NCBI GenBank assembly: GCA_013368325.1
Contig: JAACJK010000121.1
Location: 1-64,000, forward strand
Direction: 5' to 3'
Length of the DNA: 64,000 nt
Source of the DNA: Ephemerocybe angulata
Taxonomy: Eukaryota; Basidiomycota; Agaricomycetes; Agaricales; Psathyrellaceae
A program made the position numbers and the translations under genes. The notes under the pieces were generated by a model that saw only the letters and a program-made list of their open reading frames with translations, was not told the DNA's origin and did not search any database. Positions 34,688 through 46,143 of this stretch are shown here, one piece after another; within the stretch, counting starts at the first letter, position 1, and every line of letters begins with the position of its first letter.

Positions 34688-37600
34688 ATGAAGCACTGGA
34701 AAGAAGCCAAGGTTGGGCTATACCTCGACGTGATCGTTGAGTCGGAAGCCCTTCGTTCTCCTACATGTGAGAAATGCGCCGCCTCTCCGACAGTCTGGCG
34801 CTGTCTCTGCTGCGTTGGCGTTCCCCGATTATGTCGGGAATGCTGCCTCGTCGACCACCGTACAAATCCTTTCCACAGGGTAGAGAGGTGGGCTGGGACC
34901 CACTGGGTGCCTGCGTGGTTATGGCATGTCGGGACCATTATCTGTCTAGGTCATGGGATGGAACCATGCCCTCGATACCAAGCTTCTCGGGAGGCTCTGG
35001 AAGCCCGCTGCACCAATATCAACGAAGTCGATGACTTTACCAATGACCCGACGTTCGGTGCCATCCCGAAGCACAGGATTATAGGCTCAGGGGAGGTTAC
35101 AGCCTTTGTCCACATGAACGGGTATCACCATCTCCCCGTCTTCACCTGTTTCTGTCCGACAGCCCCTGCCGACGAGGTGCAGTACCTCCGCCACGCCTTC
35201 TACCCCACAACCTCGAAGTCCGTCTCAACAGTTTTCACGTTCGAGGTTTTGAAACACATCCACCTTCTGAAGGTCCATACCCATATGGCGACGGACAGCT
35301 ACACGGAAATCCTCAGGCGATTGACGAACTACGTCTTTCCATCGGAGACCCTGGTGCGTTTTCTTGTTTCTGGGATATGTTCGACTACTGACTCCATTCA
35401 CAACCGACAGGATCGCAGGCGGGAGCTTGCAAGGGTCTGGCAGCAATACAACCATCTCACCAATCTGAAACGCAATGGCTTCGCGAACTCCGCTAAGGAC
35501 AGCTCTCCGGGTGCTGGCGATCTTGCTTTATTCTGCGCAACGTGCCCCCAGGACAAGGTCAACCTTCCCCAAGATTGGAAAGTGGTGGGGCCCAGGTACG
35601 TCCCCGTTTGTCCGACTCTGAGCAAAGGGAAAATAAGCTGACATTTGTGGACTTCCCAGATGGGTCTATACCCGTTATTTGGTCACAGATGGAAACTTCG
35701 TTCTCGACCACCCCATTGGCAAGCATGGATCGGAGGAGGCGGTCGCGCTGACCGACGGGGCGGCGTATATGACAGAACCGAAGGCGTACGCCGAGCATGT
35801 CAAAGGCTCCAAAGAATACAAAGAGGTGGGTTTAGAAATTTCTTGCCCACGTCCTAGTCTCCCCTACGATATGCGGCCTATTTGACTTCAATTATACTCA
35901 ATTATACTGGTGTTTTTGTCTTCGGAAACTTATCCGTTCTTTGGGTCTAGGCACCTATGTGCTCGAAGCATCGCGCAATCGCCGAGAAGAACCACGCCAA
36001 AAAGGGCTATGATTCGACTGGCCTGGTCGCCGTGGCTTGCGCCCGGCATGGGTGCTTCGCACCTGGAGCGGTGGTTGACATGCAGAAAGGAGAGAGGTTC
36101 GTTGTTTCGCCTATATGCCTGAGTTAATTCTGATCATGCAAATGACCTTTACCCGTCCGACATCCCGCCCCGACATTTGACGCGCCGACCCGACGAATCC
36201 CGCTCTTGCCGCCAATCTTCGGATAGACAACTAAACGTGGATTATGCCCTCTGCCAAGCGCTGCAATCTACAAACGCGAAGGCAATGCCGAAGTCGATAC
36301 TTGCATATGACATCAGCTGTCAGTACTGCATCAACTTCCACGCTCGCATCGCCCGGAGCAAAAGGCTCTCCTCGATGTTCCCGAAGGATCTGGCTCTCGA
36401 CTTCCTCATAGGGCTGTTCCACGTTCACGGTCACAAGGAGGAATGTCTACACCGTTTTGCCCCTACTTATTACCCTGGCGCTGGGGTGAATAGCGGCGAA
36501 ATTTTGGAGTCTCTGTGGTCTACATTAAACGGTGCGGCTAAGATGACTCGGAACATGACTTTGGCGCACCGTGCGGAGATGCTCGACGCGTGCATGAACG
36601 ACGGCAACTGGAGAAAGCTCACGGGGATGGGTAAGTTCGGAAATCCGCCCAACAAAAGCCCGAACTAACTCCTTAATCATAGTGGCGTACCTGATCAAGC
36701 GGCTTGACGAGTCAGCGGTTGAACAGGCCCAAGCAGCCGAAGCGTTTAAACAGCTGGATAGCACTGCTTCCAAAGACCAAAGGTCCGCATGGACTCTGCT
36801 AATGGACAAAGCGAACGAAGGCCGATCCACGACGCACAACGAATCGATGGATGTGTACAATATGAACACTCGGCAAGGTACTTTGTCTCCCCGATCTATC
36901 TCCCGACTGTGAGAGCTGAAATGATTTTTTAGTTGAAGGGAGCCATGTTGTCCAGGCCCGACTGATGGGGTTGGAGAAGACGGAGGAGAAAGATCAGTTG
37001 GGGGTAGCCGATTGGATCTCTCTTGGAATCGAGCTTCAGGAAGCTCAGTCAGTATTTATTTGCATTTTTGTAGTATTGATACGATTTTAATTTGTCAATG
37101 GTTCACGCTTTTCTGCAGGATTAAACTCAAAGCCATTCTCCGCTCTAAGCCGGCCGATTCTCCTTTAACGGGGAAGAAGAAACAAACAAAAGCGGCGCAA
37201 AAGCGGGATGTAGACGAAGTTCGGAAAGCTCAGGCTATCATCAGGTTGATGAACATCTTCTATGATGAAGGTCAGGATCTATTCCCGGAAATGGACCTGG
37301 CGGAACTCCGCGCCACGCCCTGGGATGACAATAGGAATGTATGCGTCTGCGAAGTGAGTACCCTGGTTGATTTAACGAGATGGTGGCTGAAACTAACTCT
37401 TTCAGGACGAGGACGAATGCACATGCGAGGAGGAAGATCTCGTCAAGTTGAACAACCTTTTCAAACGTTCGGAACTGGAACTATCTCCTCTGCCGCTTCC
37501 ATCCAGCTTTGACCAACGACCCGACGGCTGGGATCCCGTCGCAGCTAAGGAAGAAACGCTGAGGGTAGCCCAGGCTGAGGAAGCTTTGGAGGAGCTTCGG

Positions 37601-38437
37601 AAAGAGATTGTGCGGAAGTCCAGGCTATATCGGGACAACAAGAAATTGGCTTCGGGGAAGCGGGGGCGGACCCGGGGTTACGATGCGATAAACGAGGTTG
37701 AGAAAATGATGAAGTACCAGATCCAAAGGTATAGATGCGCCTTATGGGCCTTGGTAAGACTTGGTGTTGCCGACAAGTACCCCCGATTCCAGAAGCTGAC
37801 CAGGGAGCACACCATTGCGGTGTCATCGGTGTACGACCCAAACAAAGCGGGATCTCGGGACGAAGGACTCTCTTGGATCTGGCATCTAAATGTAGAAGGG
37901 GATTCCGACAAGGGTGCCTATATTGAGGAGGGTGGGTGATTATCATTTGCTCTCATGTTAGGCCAATGCTGATAAATTGATCGCGGTGGGGCAGTCTACC
38001 ACGTCAGCTGGATTCGGGCGAAGTCTAGGAACGACAGATGGACGGAAGAGCTTGTGCTCCTCAAGTCAGAGATGGATTGGTTCGTCAGATTCATGGAGTT
38101 TCGACGGTCCAGAGCTGAAGGCTGGGCTGCGGTTGCCAAAAGCGATGGTGCCCGGTCATACGCTCATCGACAGGCGGATATGTGGAGAAGACTTGGTGCA
38201 CATGCGGTGTTGAAGTTCCAGGAGAAAGCGGGGGTCGTCTTACGTCCGATCGAAGGCGGCATCGAAGGCGGTGTCAAAAAAGAAATCAAGGAGGAAGACA
38301 AAGAAGTGGATTGGCCGCATGGACTCAATGATTCTGCTGAGGATACCAAGGGAATGATGATGGATGTTGACGGGGAAGACGAAGAACCGGTGAAGATGGA
38401 GTTGGAGGACATTAAGGCGGCTTTTTATAACTTGTAA
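34688..38437 (+). CDS. KDZ-family transposase with CxC2-like cysteine cluster, intact
   Basis: Model: 34688-35353, 35411-35595, 35660-35825, 35951-36096, 36227-36630, 36683-36877, 36933-37047, 37119-37353, 37406-37931, 37995-38437; ten exons, 1,026 aa, no stop or phase conflict. Residues about 27-65 hold the CxC2 cluster (CEKC, CLCC, CREC, then FHRVERW). The RNase H-like catalytic region shows VTDGNF (about 290), YDISCQY (about 416), HGHKEECLHRF and GEILESLWS (about 478), the usual acidic positions of KDZ transposases. A Cys-rich acidic insert (CEDEDECTCEEEDL) and a helical C-terminus follow. KDZ (Kyakuja-Dileera-Zisupton) transposases are expanded in basidiomycetes and cut and paste DNA elements. 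Sequence integrity suggests recent activity. The intron 35354-35410 is 57 nt and stop-free, so may be retained. The start could lie further upstream. Confidence 0.9.
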
Positions 38438-38484
38438 AATCAGTTATTCCCTCGTAGCAACGTATTGATCTCAGTCTTGATCTC

Positions 38485-39212
38485 ATGACGCCTCCCAACC
38501 GCGAACTCTTTGCACGTCTTCGTACTCTCAAGCCCAACGATATTCAGAGCTTGGTGAACTATGCCTCAAGCCGCTGTCGAGCAGCCGCTATGTGTTACTC
38601 CCTCCGACATTCTATGATCTCCGACCCTGCCTTGGCCTTCTACAAGACTTGCCTGCTGGAAGAATTGGTACGCATTTGAACTACTCTCGATTTTGCACGT
38701 CCACTCACCATCCACAACCTCAGACGACCGCCAACCACCTACTTGGCTTCGGCGTTACTGTACATGACGAGCGCATTCACCCACCGTGGGCGCTTAGGGG
38801 ACTACTCCGGCTTTTTCTTGAAGACCGAGCCGATGATTTCGACGCCACTATGGCCATTGTTACCGATACGCGGGACCCGAAGGACTCTGTTCTGGCGAGA
38901 TACGAAGGGAACTGGTGGATATCGTACTCCCCAGAAGGACCGAACATGACGCCCGCCTCTTCACCTCTCGATGTCTTTGGGTACTGGGAGAGACAAAGGA
39001 AGGATCTACCCCCGGCAGTCGCTCAACCTCGCCATTCCCTCCTCAATATTGCCGCCTTAACCGATAACGAACTCCGAGATGCGTTTCTGGCAGCCTCCGA
39101 TGCGCTTCATTTTATTGAGTCGGAGATGACCGTCACGTACGATCACCTTGCGAGTCTTGTGGCTTCCATTGGAGCTCTTCAGGACCTTGCGGCGAGGATT
39201 AGCAAACTCTAA
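38485..39212 (+). CDS. KDZ-linked small protein 1 (223 aa), unknown function
   Basis: Two exons, 38485-38667 and 38724-39212, with a phase-0 intron of 56 nt after the residues LLEEL. It starts 47 bp after the KDZ stop codon on the same strand. The middle is ordinary globular sequence (GNWWISYSPEGP, PLDVFGYWERQRKDL) and the last 50 residues are helical (SDALHFIESEMTVTYDHLA). The next gene has the same architecture: a first exon of 66 codons ending in FEEEL at a phase-0 intron and a second exon of similar size. Residue identity between the two is low. The tight packing behind the transposase suggests an accessory gene of the element. No known domain seen. Confidence 0.72.
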
Positions 39213-39547
39213 GCGACTAGAATTGCGAACCTTATCCCCACTCCTCCCCGGTAACCATCTACCCTCCGACCCTGTAATCCGACCACCCCGATTATCATTT
39301 CCCTCCCGCCCCGCCCCGCCCCGCCTCGCCCGCCGCCACCGATTGTTCTTCCCATGCCCCGGCTTTCCCCAACTATACTGTCTTAAACGATCGTTAGAAT
39401 TCTTCAATGTGTATTTAACAATTAATCCCCTCTCTGAAAAAGCATAGCTTTGGCATGATGCGCTATATAAGACAATTTCTCCGACTTCGGAGCAACCAAA
39501 AGGTCGGTACGTCGGATCCTTTCCGTACCTGTATATTAAAGGCGAGC

Positions 39548-40217
39548 ATGAACCGACTATCTTTAGACAGTCTTTCACACCTTCCCAGCATGCTGGGTAT
39601 CCCCCCGATCAGCTCCCCCGCACTGTGGGGCTCTTTTCTAGCCTACATCACCTATCGGAGGGAGCTCTACCTTGACCATATTTTTCATAACCGATTTTCA
39701 ATTACATTCAACAAACGATACCTCGATCTCTTTGAAGAGGAATTGGTGAGTTGTATATTTGTCCCAGTTACCATCGTAAATAATAACCGACCTCGAAATT
39801 CCAGGATATGGCTATCTCCCTACATGGATTGCATTCTTTGGTTGTAGAGCGCAACGTTGTGTCGGTTCCGTTCCGAACTTTGATGAACCGCCTGCATCTG
39901 CATAACGGTTCAGACGAGGATCTCTGGGCGGCGCTTTGCAACGGCTGCCTGCTAGACAACGGAATGTTGATGGGTGGGCCCCTGTTGAAGTCGTGTCCTT
40001 TCAAGATTCCCGAGTGGTGGAGAGCCGATTTACCTTCCCCCACCCCGGCCTCTGTGTTTGAAGAATGGCAAGAGGCGTACGCCGGTGCTTATACCATCGC
40101 CGCGAACGAGCGGCCTAGCGAACCTAATCGGGCGAGTCGCCTTCCCGATCAAGGGGCGGCCATCACTGGCCCGACGGTGGCGCCAGAGCTGCCGGATCTT
40201 CTCAAGGAGACTCTCAG
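39548..40217 (+). pseudogene. KDZ-linked small protein 2, 5' part, split by a retrotransposon
   Basis: Exon 1 is 39548-39745, ending FEEEL at a phase-0 intron (39746-39804). Exon 2 starts at 39805 and runs to the insertion point at 40217, where the frame falls into the LTR and stops after two foreign residues. Removing the retrotransposon and one copy of the CTCAG duplication joins it in frame with 46144-46261, for a 242-aa protein. The sequence has LWGSFLAYITYRRELYLDH and a Trp-rich stretch (KIPEWWRADLP). The exon layout matches the gene at 38485, so the two look like old paralogues. Unknown function; presumably inactive in this copy. Confidence 0.75.
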
Positions 40218-40365
40218 TGTTATGATCTAGACTAGACTCACTTCTCCTTTCCTATCTGCTTCTTATATACTCGGATCCGGCACCCATGTACCGTATCCTC
40301 GATATCGTCTTATACGTGATCATCTTTCCGATTCCCTGTCTTCCCTCCCTACGTCGTCCCTGACA
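40218..40365 (+). repeat. 5' LTR (148 bp)
   Basis: Identical to 45991-46138. Contains TATATA at 40264-40269 and a predicted transcription start near 40295. Confidence 0.97.
40264..40269 (+). promoter_or_regulatory. TATA box in the 5' LTR
   Basis: TATATA, 31 bp before ATCCTCGATAT (40295-40305), the segment that the primer-binding site complements. The spacing fits transcription starting right at that segment. Confidence 0.65.
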
Positions 40366-40367
40366 GT

Positions 40368-40378
40368 ATATCGAGGAT
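40368..40378 (+). promoter_or_regulatory. Predicted self-priming primer-binding site
   Basis: ATATCGAGGAT begins three bases after the LTR and is the exact reverse complement of 40295-40305 in the LTR. Tf1 of fission yeast primes reverse transcription with the first 11 nt of its own mRNA; the same length and layout are seen here. No tRNA 3'-end complement (TGG...) is present. Confidence 0.75.
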
Positions 40379-40681
40379 CCCAAAAATCTCTCGACCGATT
40401 CCTTGCATTATCATCACCATCTTCTCGACGTCCTCAATTTCATCGTTTCGGTTCACGATTTCCCCGCAAGCACACACACACCCCACATCGACCCCACATC
40501 GAAGCCCTTGTTCCCCTTGATCCGTTTCAAACCGACCCCTGATCCGTCTCAATCTGCCCCCGTTTCGAGTCCTCCGTTCCGATCAAGACCTTATTAGGCG
40601 TCATCGTTTCAAACCAAGCACGTTTTCCTTCAACTTTCACTTTGTCATCGTTTCTTTCCTTTACTTCTTAATTCTCGCACT

Positions 40682-42001
40682 ATGCCCCCAAGGACACGAC
40701 CGGACGACGATGGGAGTGCTGGTGGTGGAGGTGGAGGTGGTGGCGGAGGAGGTGGAGGAGGAAGTGCTGGACTTAGGAGAGGAAGGAGTCGGAGGGGGGG
40801 AGAGGAGGAGGAAGAGGAGGGAGAAATAGATCAAGCATCCGGGACGGAAAGGCTATTAGTCTCACTTTTCCAGCAGATGCGGAAGGATAAGGAGGAGGAG
40901 AGGAAGGATAGGGAGGCTGATCGTGCCGAGAGGGAGGAATACCGAACGCATTTAGCAGAACTCATGGACCGTCTTCAGCAAACTCCCGCTGCTCCGCCGA
41001 ATCCTGTGCAACCTCCGCCGGCACCAGTCTTCAATGTTAGCTGCGATGCGCGAGCCCCACCTTGGGCCTTCGAGCTAAAGCAGTTCTCAGGCAAGCCGGA
41101 GGACGCGCAGTCGCATCTCGCTGTATGCGAACTAGCATTCGATGCCGAAGCTAGGGTGCTTACCGACCGCCAGAAGATCCTTCTTTCCTTGAAGTACTGC
41201 TCAGAAGGTTCTGCAAAGCTCTGGTACGACCAATGCATCGCGGCTTTATCTTCGGGAGCTTGGCTTGGACGAACCTGGGAAGAGTACAAGGTTCAATTCA
41301 CTATCACCTTCGGCGACCAGTACCTTAAGGACGAGGCTCGTCGACAGATGGATCTAGAAGTCAAGAACCCTGACGAGTCGGCTGCCGCATTCTTCCTTCG
41401 ATACGATAACCTACGCGTCAAAGCTGGCATGGCTTCACCCATCTACGACATCACCAGCATCGAGGCCGTTCGTCACCGTCTCCCGAGGAAGCTTGTACGA
41501 AAAATCGGCACTGAGGTCATTTCTTACGAGATCTTCCGTCAACGTGTTATCAACGAGGACAACGAACGCCGAGAGGGAGAAAGGGCGGATGCACACTACG
41601 ACGCCAGGACAAACGTCATTAAGGACGCTCCTCCTCATTTCACAAAGGCTTCGTGGCGCTCCAACAACCCACCAGCCGTTCGCGCTTCGAACTCTTCTTC
41701 AACTGGCGCATCTCGTACATCGACAGCACCTGCTCTTCCCGCTCCTACTGTTCCTCTCGCGTTACCAGCACCAAACGCTGTTTCTTCCACGACGGAGTTC
41801 ACTGGCATTTGCTACAAGTGCGGAGAACGAGGACATAGACGACCTGAGTGTCCGAACCCACCGAAGTCTGGGAAGATAGCTGTCGTATTGGAGAAGATGG
41901 CGGAAGTGTTGGGAGAGGGAGGACGAGAGGACTGTGCAGAGGAGTTAATAAGGGCGATGAACGAGATGGACGAGGAGGATTTTGGACATGGCGATCTGTG
42001 A
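40682..42001 (+). CDS. gag: Retrotransposon gag polyprotein
   Basis: 439 aa. An N-terminal run of 14 glycines (40728-40770) and an acidic-basic stretch are followed by a coiled-coil-like region (residues 60-105). The retrotransposon gag domain lies at about 125-290 (WAFELKQFSGKPEDAQSHL, LWYDQCIAALSS). A CCHC zinc knuckle CYKCGERGHRRPEC is at about 377-390, normally used for RNA packaging. The start follows the untranslated leader directly. The frame overlaps pol by at least 150 nt in a different frame, so pol would need a -1 shift. Frame intact throughout. Confidence 0.93.
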   Translation: MPPRTRPDDDGSAGGGGGGGGGGGGGGSAGLRRGRSRRGGEEEEEEGEIDQASGTERLLVSLFQQMRKDKEEERKDREADRAEREEYRTHLAELMDRLQQTPAAPPNPVQPPPAPVFNVSCDARAPPWAFELKQFSGKPEDAQSHLAVCELAFDAEARVLTDRQKILLSLKYCSEGSAKLWYDQCIAALSSGAWLGRTWEEYKVQFTITFGDQYLKDEARRQMDLEVKNPDESAAAFFLRYDNLRVKAGMASPIYDITSIEAVRHRLPRKLVRKIGTEVISYEIFRQRVINEDNERREGERADAHYDARTNVIKDAPPHFTKASWRSNNPPAVRASNSSSTGASRTSTAPALPAPTVPLALPAPNAVSSTTEFTGICYKCGERGHRRPECPNPPKSGKIAVVLEKMAEVLGEGGREDCAEELIRAMNEMDEEDFGHGDL

Positions 42002-43575
42002 GGGACAACGCAGTATCGCCCAAGGAGGATTCTCGGTGTGTAGCTACAACGTTAATCAATGAGCGTTTATGCGACACACAGATTTCTTCTATGTCCCAAA
42101 TCTCGATCTCTCGTCTACCTCCCGTCGACCTTTCAGTCCTGAATGGATTCTCTGGCATCAATAGGGTTCTACAGCGACTTCGGCTCCTATCAGTTCAGAC
42201 TGGTCTGCAAATTCTACGATCTTGGGTTCATCGAGGTCGACAAGCAGAAGTCAACGAGTTAATCCTGTCATTCCTTTACTCTGCCGACGACGACGATGCT
42301 TTAACGGTTTTACGTCAACTCAAAAAACCGCCCATGATGATTTCAAAAATGGGAGCTCGTTCGTGCACTACAGCCGTAGGACTCAAAGTACTCGATGATG
42401 ACGCCGAAATATCTGCCGAGGCTCTCATTGATAGTGGCGCTGAGAATTCCTATGTCCATTCCGAGTTCGTCGCAAAAGAACAACTTCTCCCTTCAGTTCT
42501 ACCATTCCCAATCGGTGTCTACAACGCCGACGGCTCTCTCAACGCCAACGGATCCATCACACACTACGTCGACATCATTCTCCGGATACGTGACCATTCC
42601 GAAGTTCTGCGGATGTATATCACCAACCTAGGATCGACATCTTTAATCCTAGGACACGCATGGTTGAAGTTGCACAATCCCGAACTCGATTGGAGAACTG
42701 GAGAGTTGGTGTTCACAAGATGCCCGGCACTGTGTGTGGAAACATTTCCGAAGGCGGTAGAGCGAGGGTGTGAAGAGGAACCGGAGGAGGTTAGCGGTGA
42801 GGATTCGGAGGAAGAGGAGGTGGAGGTTGCGTCGCTAGATGAAATTCTGGAAGGGGCGAGAAAGGACATGGAGGAAGCGTTTCGCGAGGAGTTAGAGGAG
42901 GGTGATCGGTTGATGATGATCAACATGCAGGAGACATTCATGGTAAGACGGTTGGAGGAGTTGGAAGCGATCCAGGCAGCGTCCGAAAGTCGACGTCAAC
43001 AAGCGGAATATCCAGCGAAATACCTTGAAGACTTTGCACCAGTATTCTCAGACTCTGCTTGGGAATCCTTACCTCCACGACGCTCGTACGACCATCCAAT
43101 CGAACTCAAACCAGACGCTGCACCATTTTCGTCAAAAGTTTACCCGCTTTCGCGAGACGAACGAAAACAACTCGACCGTTTCGTTGACGAGGAACTTCGC
43201 AGTGGCCGCATCCGTCCATCCTCTTCTCCATTCGCGTCTTCCTTCTTCTTCATCAAGAAGAAAGACGGATCACTACGTCCTGTTCAGGACTATCGGAAGC
43301 TAAACGACGTCACTATTCGCAACCGATATCCTCTACCCCTCGTTTCAGATCTTATGGACAAGCTTAAGGGAGCACGATGGTTCACCAAACTCGATCTGCG
43401 GTGGGGATACAATAACGTCAGGATAAGGGAAGGGGACGAACACAAAGCAGCGTTCATAACATCTCGTGGGTTGTTCGAACCAACCGTCATGTTCTTCGGA
43501 CTCTGCAACTCGCCGGCTACATTCCAATTCATGATGAACGATCTGTTCAAGGACATGATAGCCGAGGGGGCATAG
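41848..43575 (+). pseudogene. pol: pol, part 1: protease and first half of reverse transcriptase
   Basis: Open frame of 575 codons. The aspartic protease active site reads LIDSGAENSYVHSEF (about 42427-42470). The RT begins near 43120 (YPLSRDERKQLDRF, FFFIKKKDGSLRPVQDYRKL, TKLDLRWGYNNVRI, FGLCNSPATFQFMMND). The frame stops at 43573-43575, just after AEG and just before the catalytic YMDD, which is in the next frame. A single-base loss in or beside the G run at 43565-43570 would explain it. The start shown is the first Met; the real product probably begins by frameshift from gag. Confidence 0.88.
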
Positions 43576-45998
43576 TGATCTACATGGATGATATTCTAAT
43601 CTTCCACAGTGATCTCGAGGAGCATAAGCGAATCGTGAAGAGGGTCCTCCAACGGTTGAAGGACAATAACCTGTGTTTGAAGGCATCGAAGTGTACGTGG
43701 CATGCGGAGGAGGTGGAGTACTTGGGTGTGGTGATTGGACGAGGGTCGATGCGAATGGATCCAGCGAAGGTGGAGGCGGTCAAGTCGTGGCCGGTCCCTA
43801 GTAATAGGCGCCGGTTACAACAGTTCTTAGGCTTCGTAAATTTCTATCGAAGGTTCATTCGAGGGTTTTCCACTCATGCCGCTCCTCTACACAAGCTCAC
43901 AGGCAAGTCCGTCGAGTGGACGTGGACCGACGAACATCAGGACGCCTTTGACAAACTAAAGACCATCATCGCCGACGAAGTCACCCTAGCCTTACCCCTT
44001 GACGACGCTCCCTATCGCATGGAGACTGACGCTTCTCTATACGCTTCAGGAGGAGTCTTATCTCAGCTTCAAAACGGACTCTGGAGACCAGTCGCCTTCG
44101 CCTCGAAGAGCTTCAGTTCAGTCGAACAGAACTACAAAGTTCACGATCGAGAGCTCTTCGCCATGATTCGGGGACTTCGAGAATGGCGGCATTACCTACT
44201 TGGCAACCACTTCGAGATCTTGTCTGACCATGCCAACCTCCAATTCTTCTTTAAAGCGCAATCCCTCAATGGTCGCCAAGATAGGTGGAACTCCGAACTT
44301 GCTGAATTCGACTACCGTCTCGTTCACCAACCTGGTAAAGCCATGGTCGTATCCGACGCTTTGTCGCGTCGCCCAGACTGGGACGACGGACGCGAGGAGA
44401 ACCCACCTGTACAGATTCTCCATTGTGACAACCTTCGACGACTCAGTTCCACTGTCCGACCTCAAAACAGCTTTGTCGACGAGATCAAAACGTCTTGTGA
44501 AGGAGAGTTGAAAGAGACATGGGAGGAGAAGAGGAACTTGCCAGGGTGGACATTCCAGGCGGGGATCTTGACATGGTACAACAGGGTTTTCGTTCCCAAC
44601 AAGTCTGACTTGCGAGAACGAGTTCTATTGCAGGCTCATGATTCACGAGACGCAGGTCATCCAGGTCGTTACCGAACCCAAGAGATCATACAACGAGACT
44701 TCTGGTGGCCTTCGTTGTCGAAGGATTGCGACACCTACGTAAAGGGTTGTCCAACCTGTCAACGAACAAAACCCTCGAGAGCTGCGAAGGTCGGTCCCCT
44801 TGCCCCTAACGAAACACCCACCACGACATGGAGCGTCATATCTGCCGACTTCATCACTGGGTTACCAAAGTCAAACGGGTTCGATTCCATCTTTGTGGTC
44901 GTCGATCGACTCTCGAAGATGGTTCGCATCGTGCCGACCAAAGAGCAAGGACTAACTTCCGACAAACTCGCTCGTCTCTTTCGGGATAACGTCTGGAGCA
45001 CGTTCGGCCTTCCTGCGAAGATCATTTCCGACCGCGGTACAGTCTTCGTCTCCAACTTCACCAGGTCGTTGAACGAACTCCTCGGCATTAAAGAGAACAC
45101 GTCTACCGCCTACCGTCCTCAGACTGATGGACAAACCGAACGGATGAACCAAGAGCTCGAATTGTTTCTTCGCATATTCTGCAACCACCGACAGAACGAC
45201 TGGGCTGACTGGCTATCATGCGCCCAATTCGCTCTCAACAACAAGATCTCTTCGGCAACTGGTGTCTCCCCCTTCTACGCGAACTTCGGCAAACATCCCA
45301 CGAATCCTCTATCCCCTAATCGAGTATCATCTTCACCTACCGACGTCCCTGCCGCCAACGAGTTCGCAAAGAAAATGGCCGACTTACGTGACGAAGTAGC
45401 TGCTTCCATGGACCTCGCTGCCGAAGCCATGAAACGATCTTACGACAAGTCGAGGAAGGACTTCCCAATCTTACGAAAGGGAGATAAGGTTCTCATCGAA
45501 TCCAAACACCTAGATCTCGGTCGACCCGCTAAAAAGTTGTCGGATAAACGCGTAGGACCAGTTACCATCTCCGAAGTCATCTCACCGCGACTGTATCGCT
45601 TGGACTTACCATCGTCGTATCGGCACTCCCGTGTTTTCAACATCGACCGACTAACACCATACGTCCAAAACTCCTTCCCGTCACAACGACCTCCTGAAGA
45701 CCAGCTCAACATCGAACTCATTCCTCCCCGTGTTACGGAAGTTCATGACCACCGCATCACGCGAAACTCGTTCCACCTCCTGGTTTCGATGGATACATCG
45801 GACAACAAAGAAGACGCGGTATGGGAAGACTCCCACCTCTTATACGATCCAAATGGAGTCGTCAAAGAGTACTGCAACGAAAATAAATTAACCCAAGTTA
45901 CCATTTCAACTTCACTTCTATTCTTTCCATTGGTTTTTTTCGCTTTCATGCTTTGTTCCTCGAGGGACCTCGGACCTGAGGAGGGGCGACTGTTATGA
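43572..45998 (+). pseudogene. pol: pol, part 2: rest of RT, RNase H, integrase, chromodomain-like end
   Basis: Opens with IVIYMDDILIF, the RT catalytic motif. RNase H follows (METDASLYASGGVLSQL, KVHDRELFAMIRGL, SDHANLQFF). The integrase has the HHCC zinc finger (HDSRDAGHPGRYRTQ, CPTCQRTK) and the D,D35E core (SADFITGLPKSNG, ISDRGTVFVSNF, YRPQTDGQTERMNQELE). After a GPF/Y-type segment (KRVGPVTISEV) comes a worn chromodomain-like part (VHDHRITRNSFHLLV, AVWEDSHLL, VKEYC). Chromodomains in this position steer integration to heterochromatin. The frame ends 8 bases into the 3' LTR. All key residues present; only the junction with part 1 is broken. Confidence 0.9.
45977..45990 (+). other. Polypurine tract
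   Basis: GAGGAGGGG directly before the 3' LTR, the usual plus-strand primer site. The last four bases (CGAC) interrupt the purines. Confidence 0.65.
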
Positions 45999-46138
45999 TC
46001 TAGACTAGACTCACTTCTCCTTTCCTATCTGCTTCTTATATACTCGGATCCGGCACCCATGTACCGTATCCTCGATATCGTCTTATACGTGATCATCTTT
46101 CCGATTCCCTGTCTTCCCTCCCTACGTCGTCCCTGACA
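45991..46138 (+). repeat. 3' LTR (148 bp)
   Basis: Base-for-base identical to 40218-40365 by eye. Followed by CTCAG, the second copy of the target duplication. Confidence 0.97.
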
Positions 46139-46143
46139 CTCAG

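Larger units (their letters stand above)
40218..46138 (+). mobile_element. Ty3/gypsy chromovirus-like LTR retrotransposon, recent insertion
   Basis: 5,921 bp, bounded by identical 148-bp LTRs that start TGTTATG and end CCTGACA. Flanked by the 5-bp duplication CTCAG (40213-40217 and 46139-46143). Order inside: self-priming site, gag, protease, reverse transcriptase, RNase H, integrase with a chromodomain-like end, polypurine tract. RT before integrase defines the Ty3/gypsy type. Identical LTRs mean too little time for divergence. One frameshift in the RT makes this copy probably non-autonomous. Confidence 0.95.
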
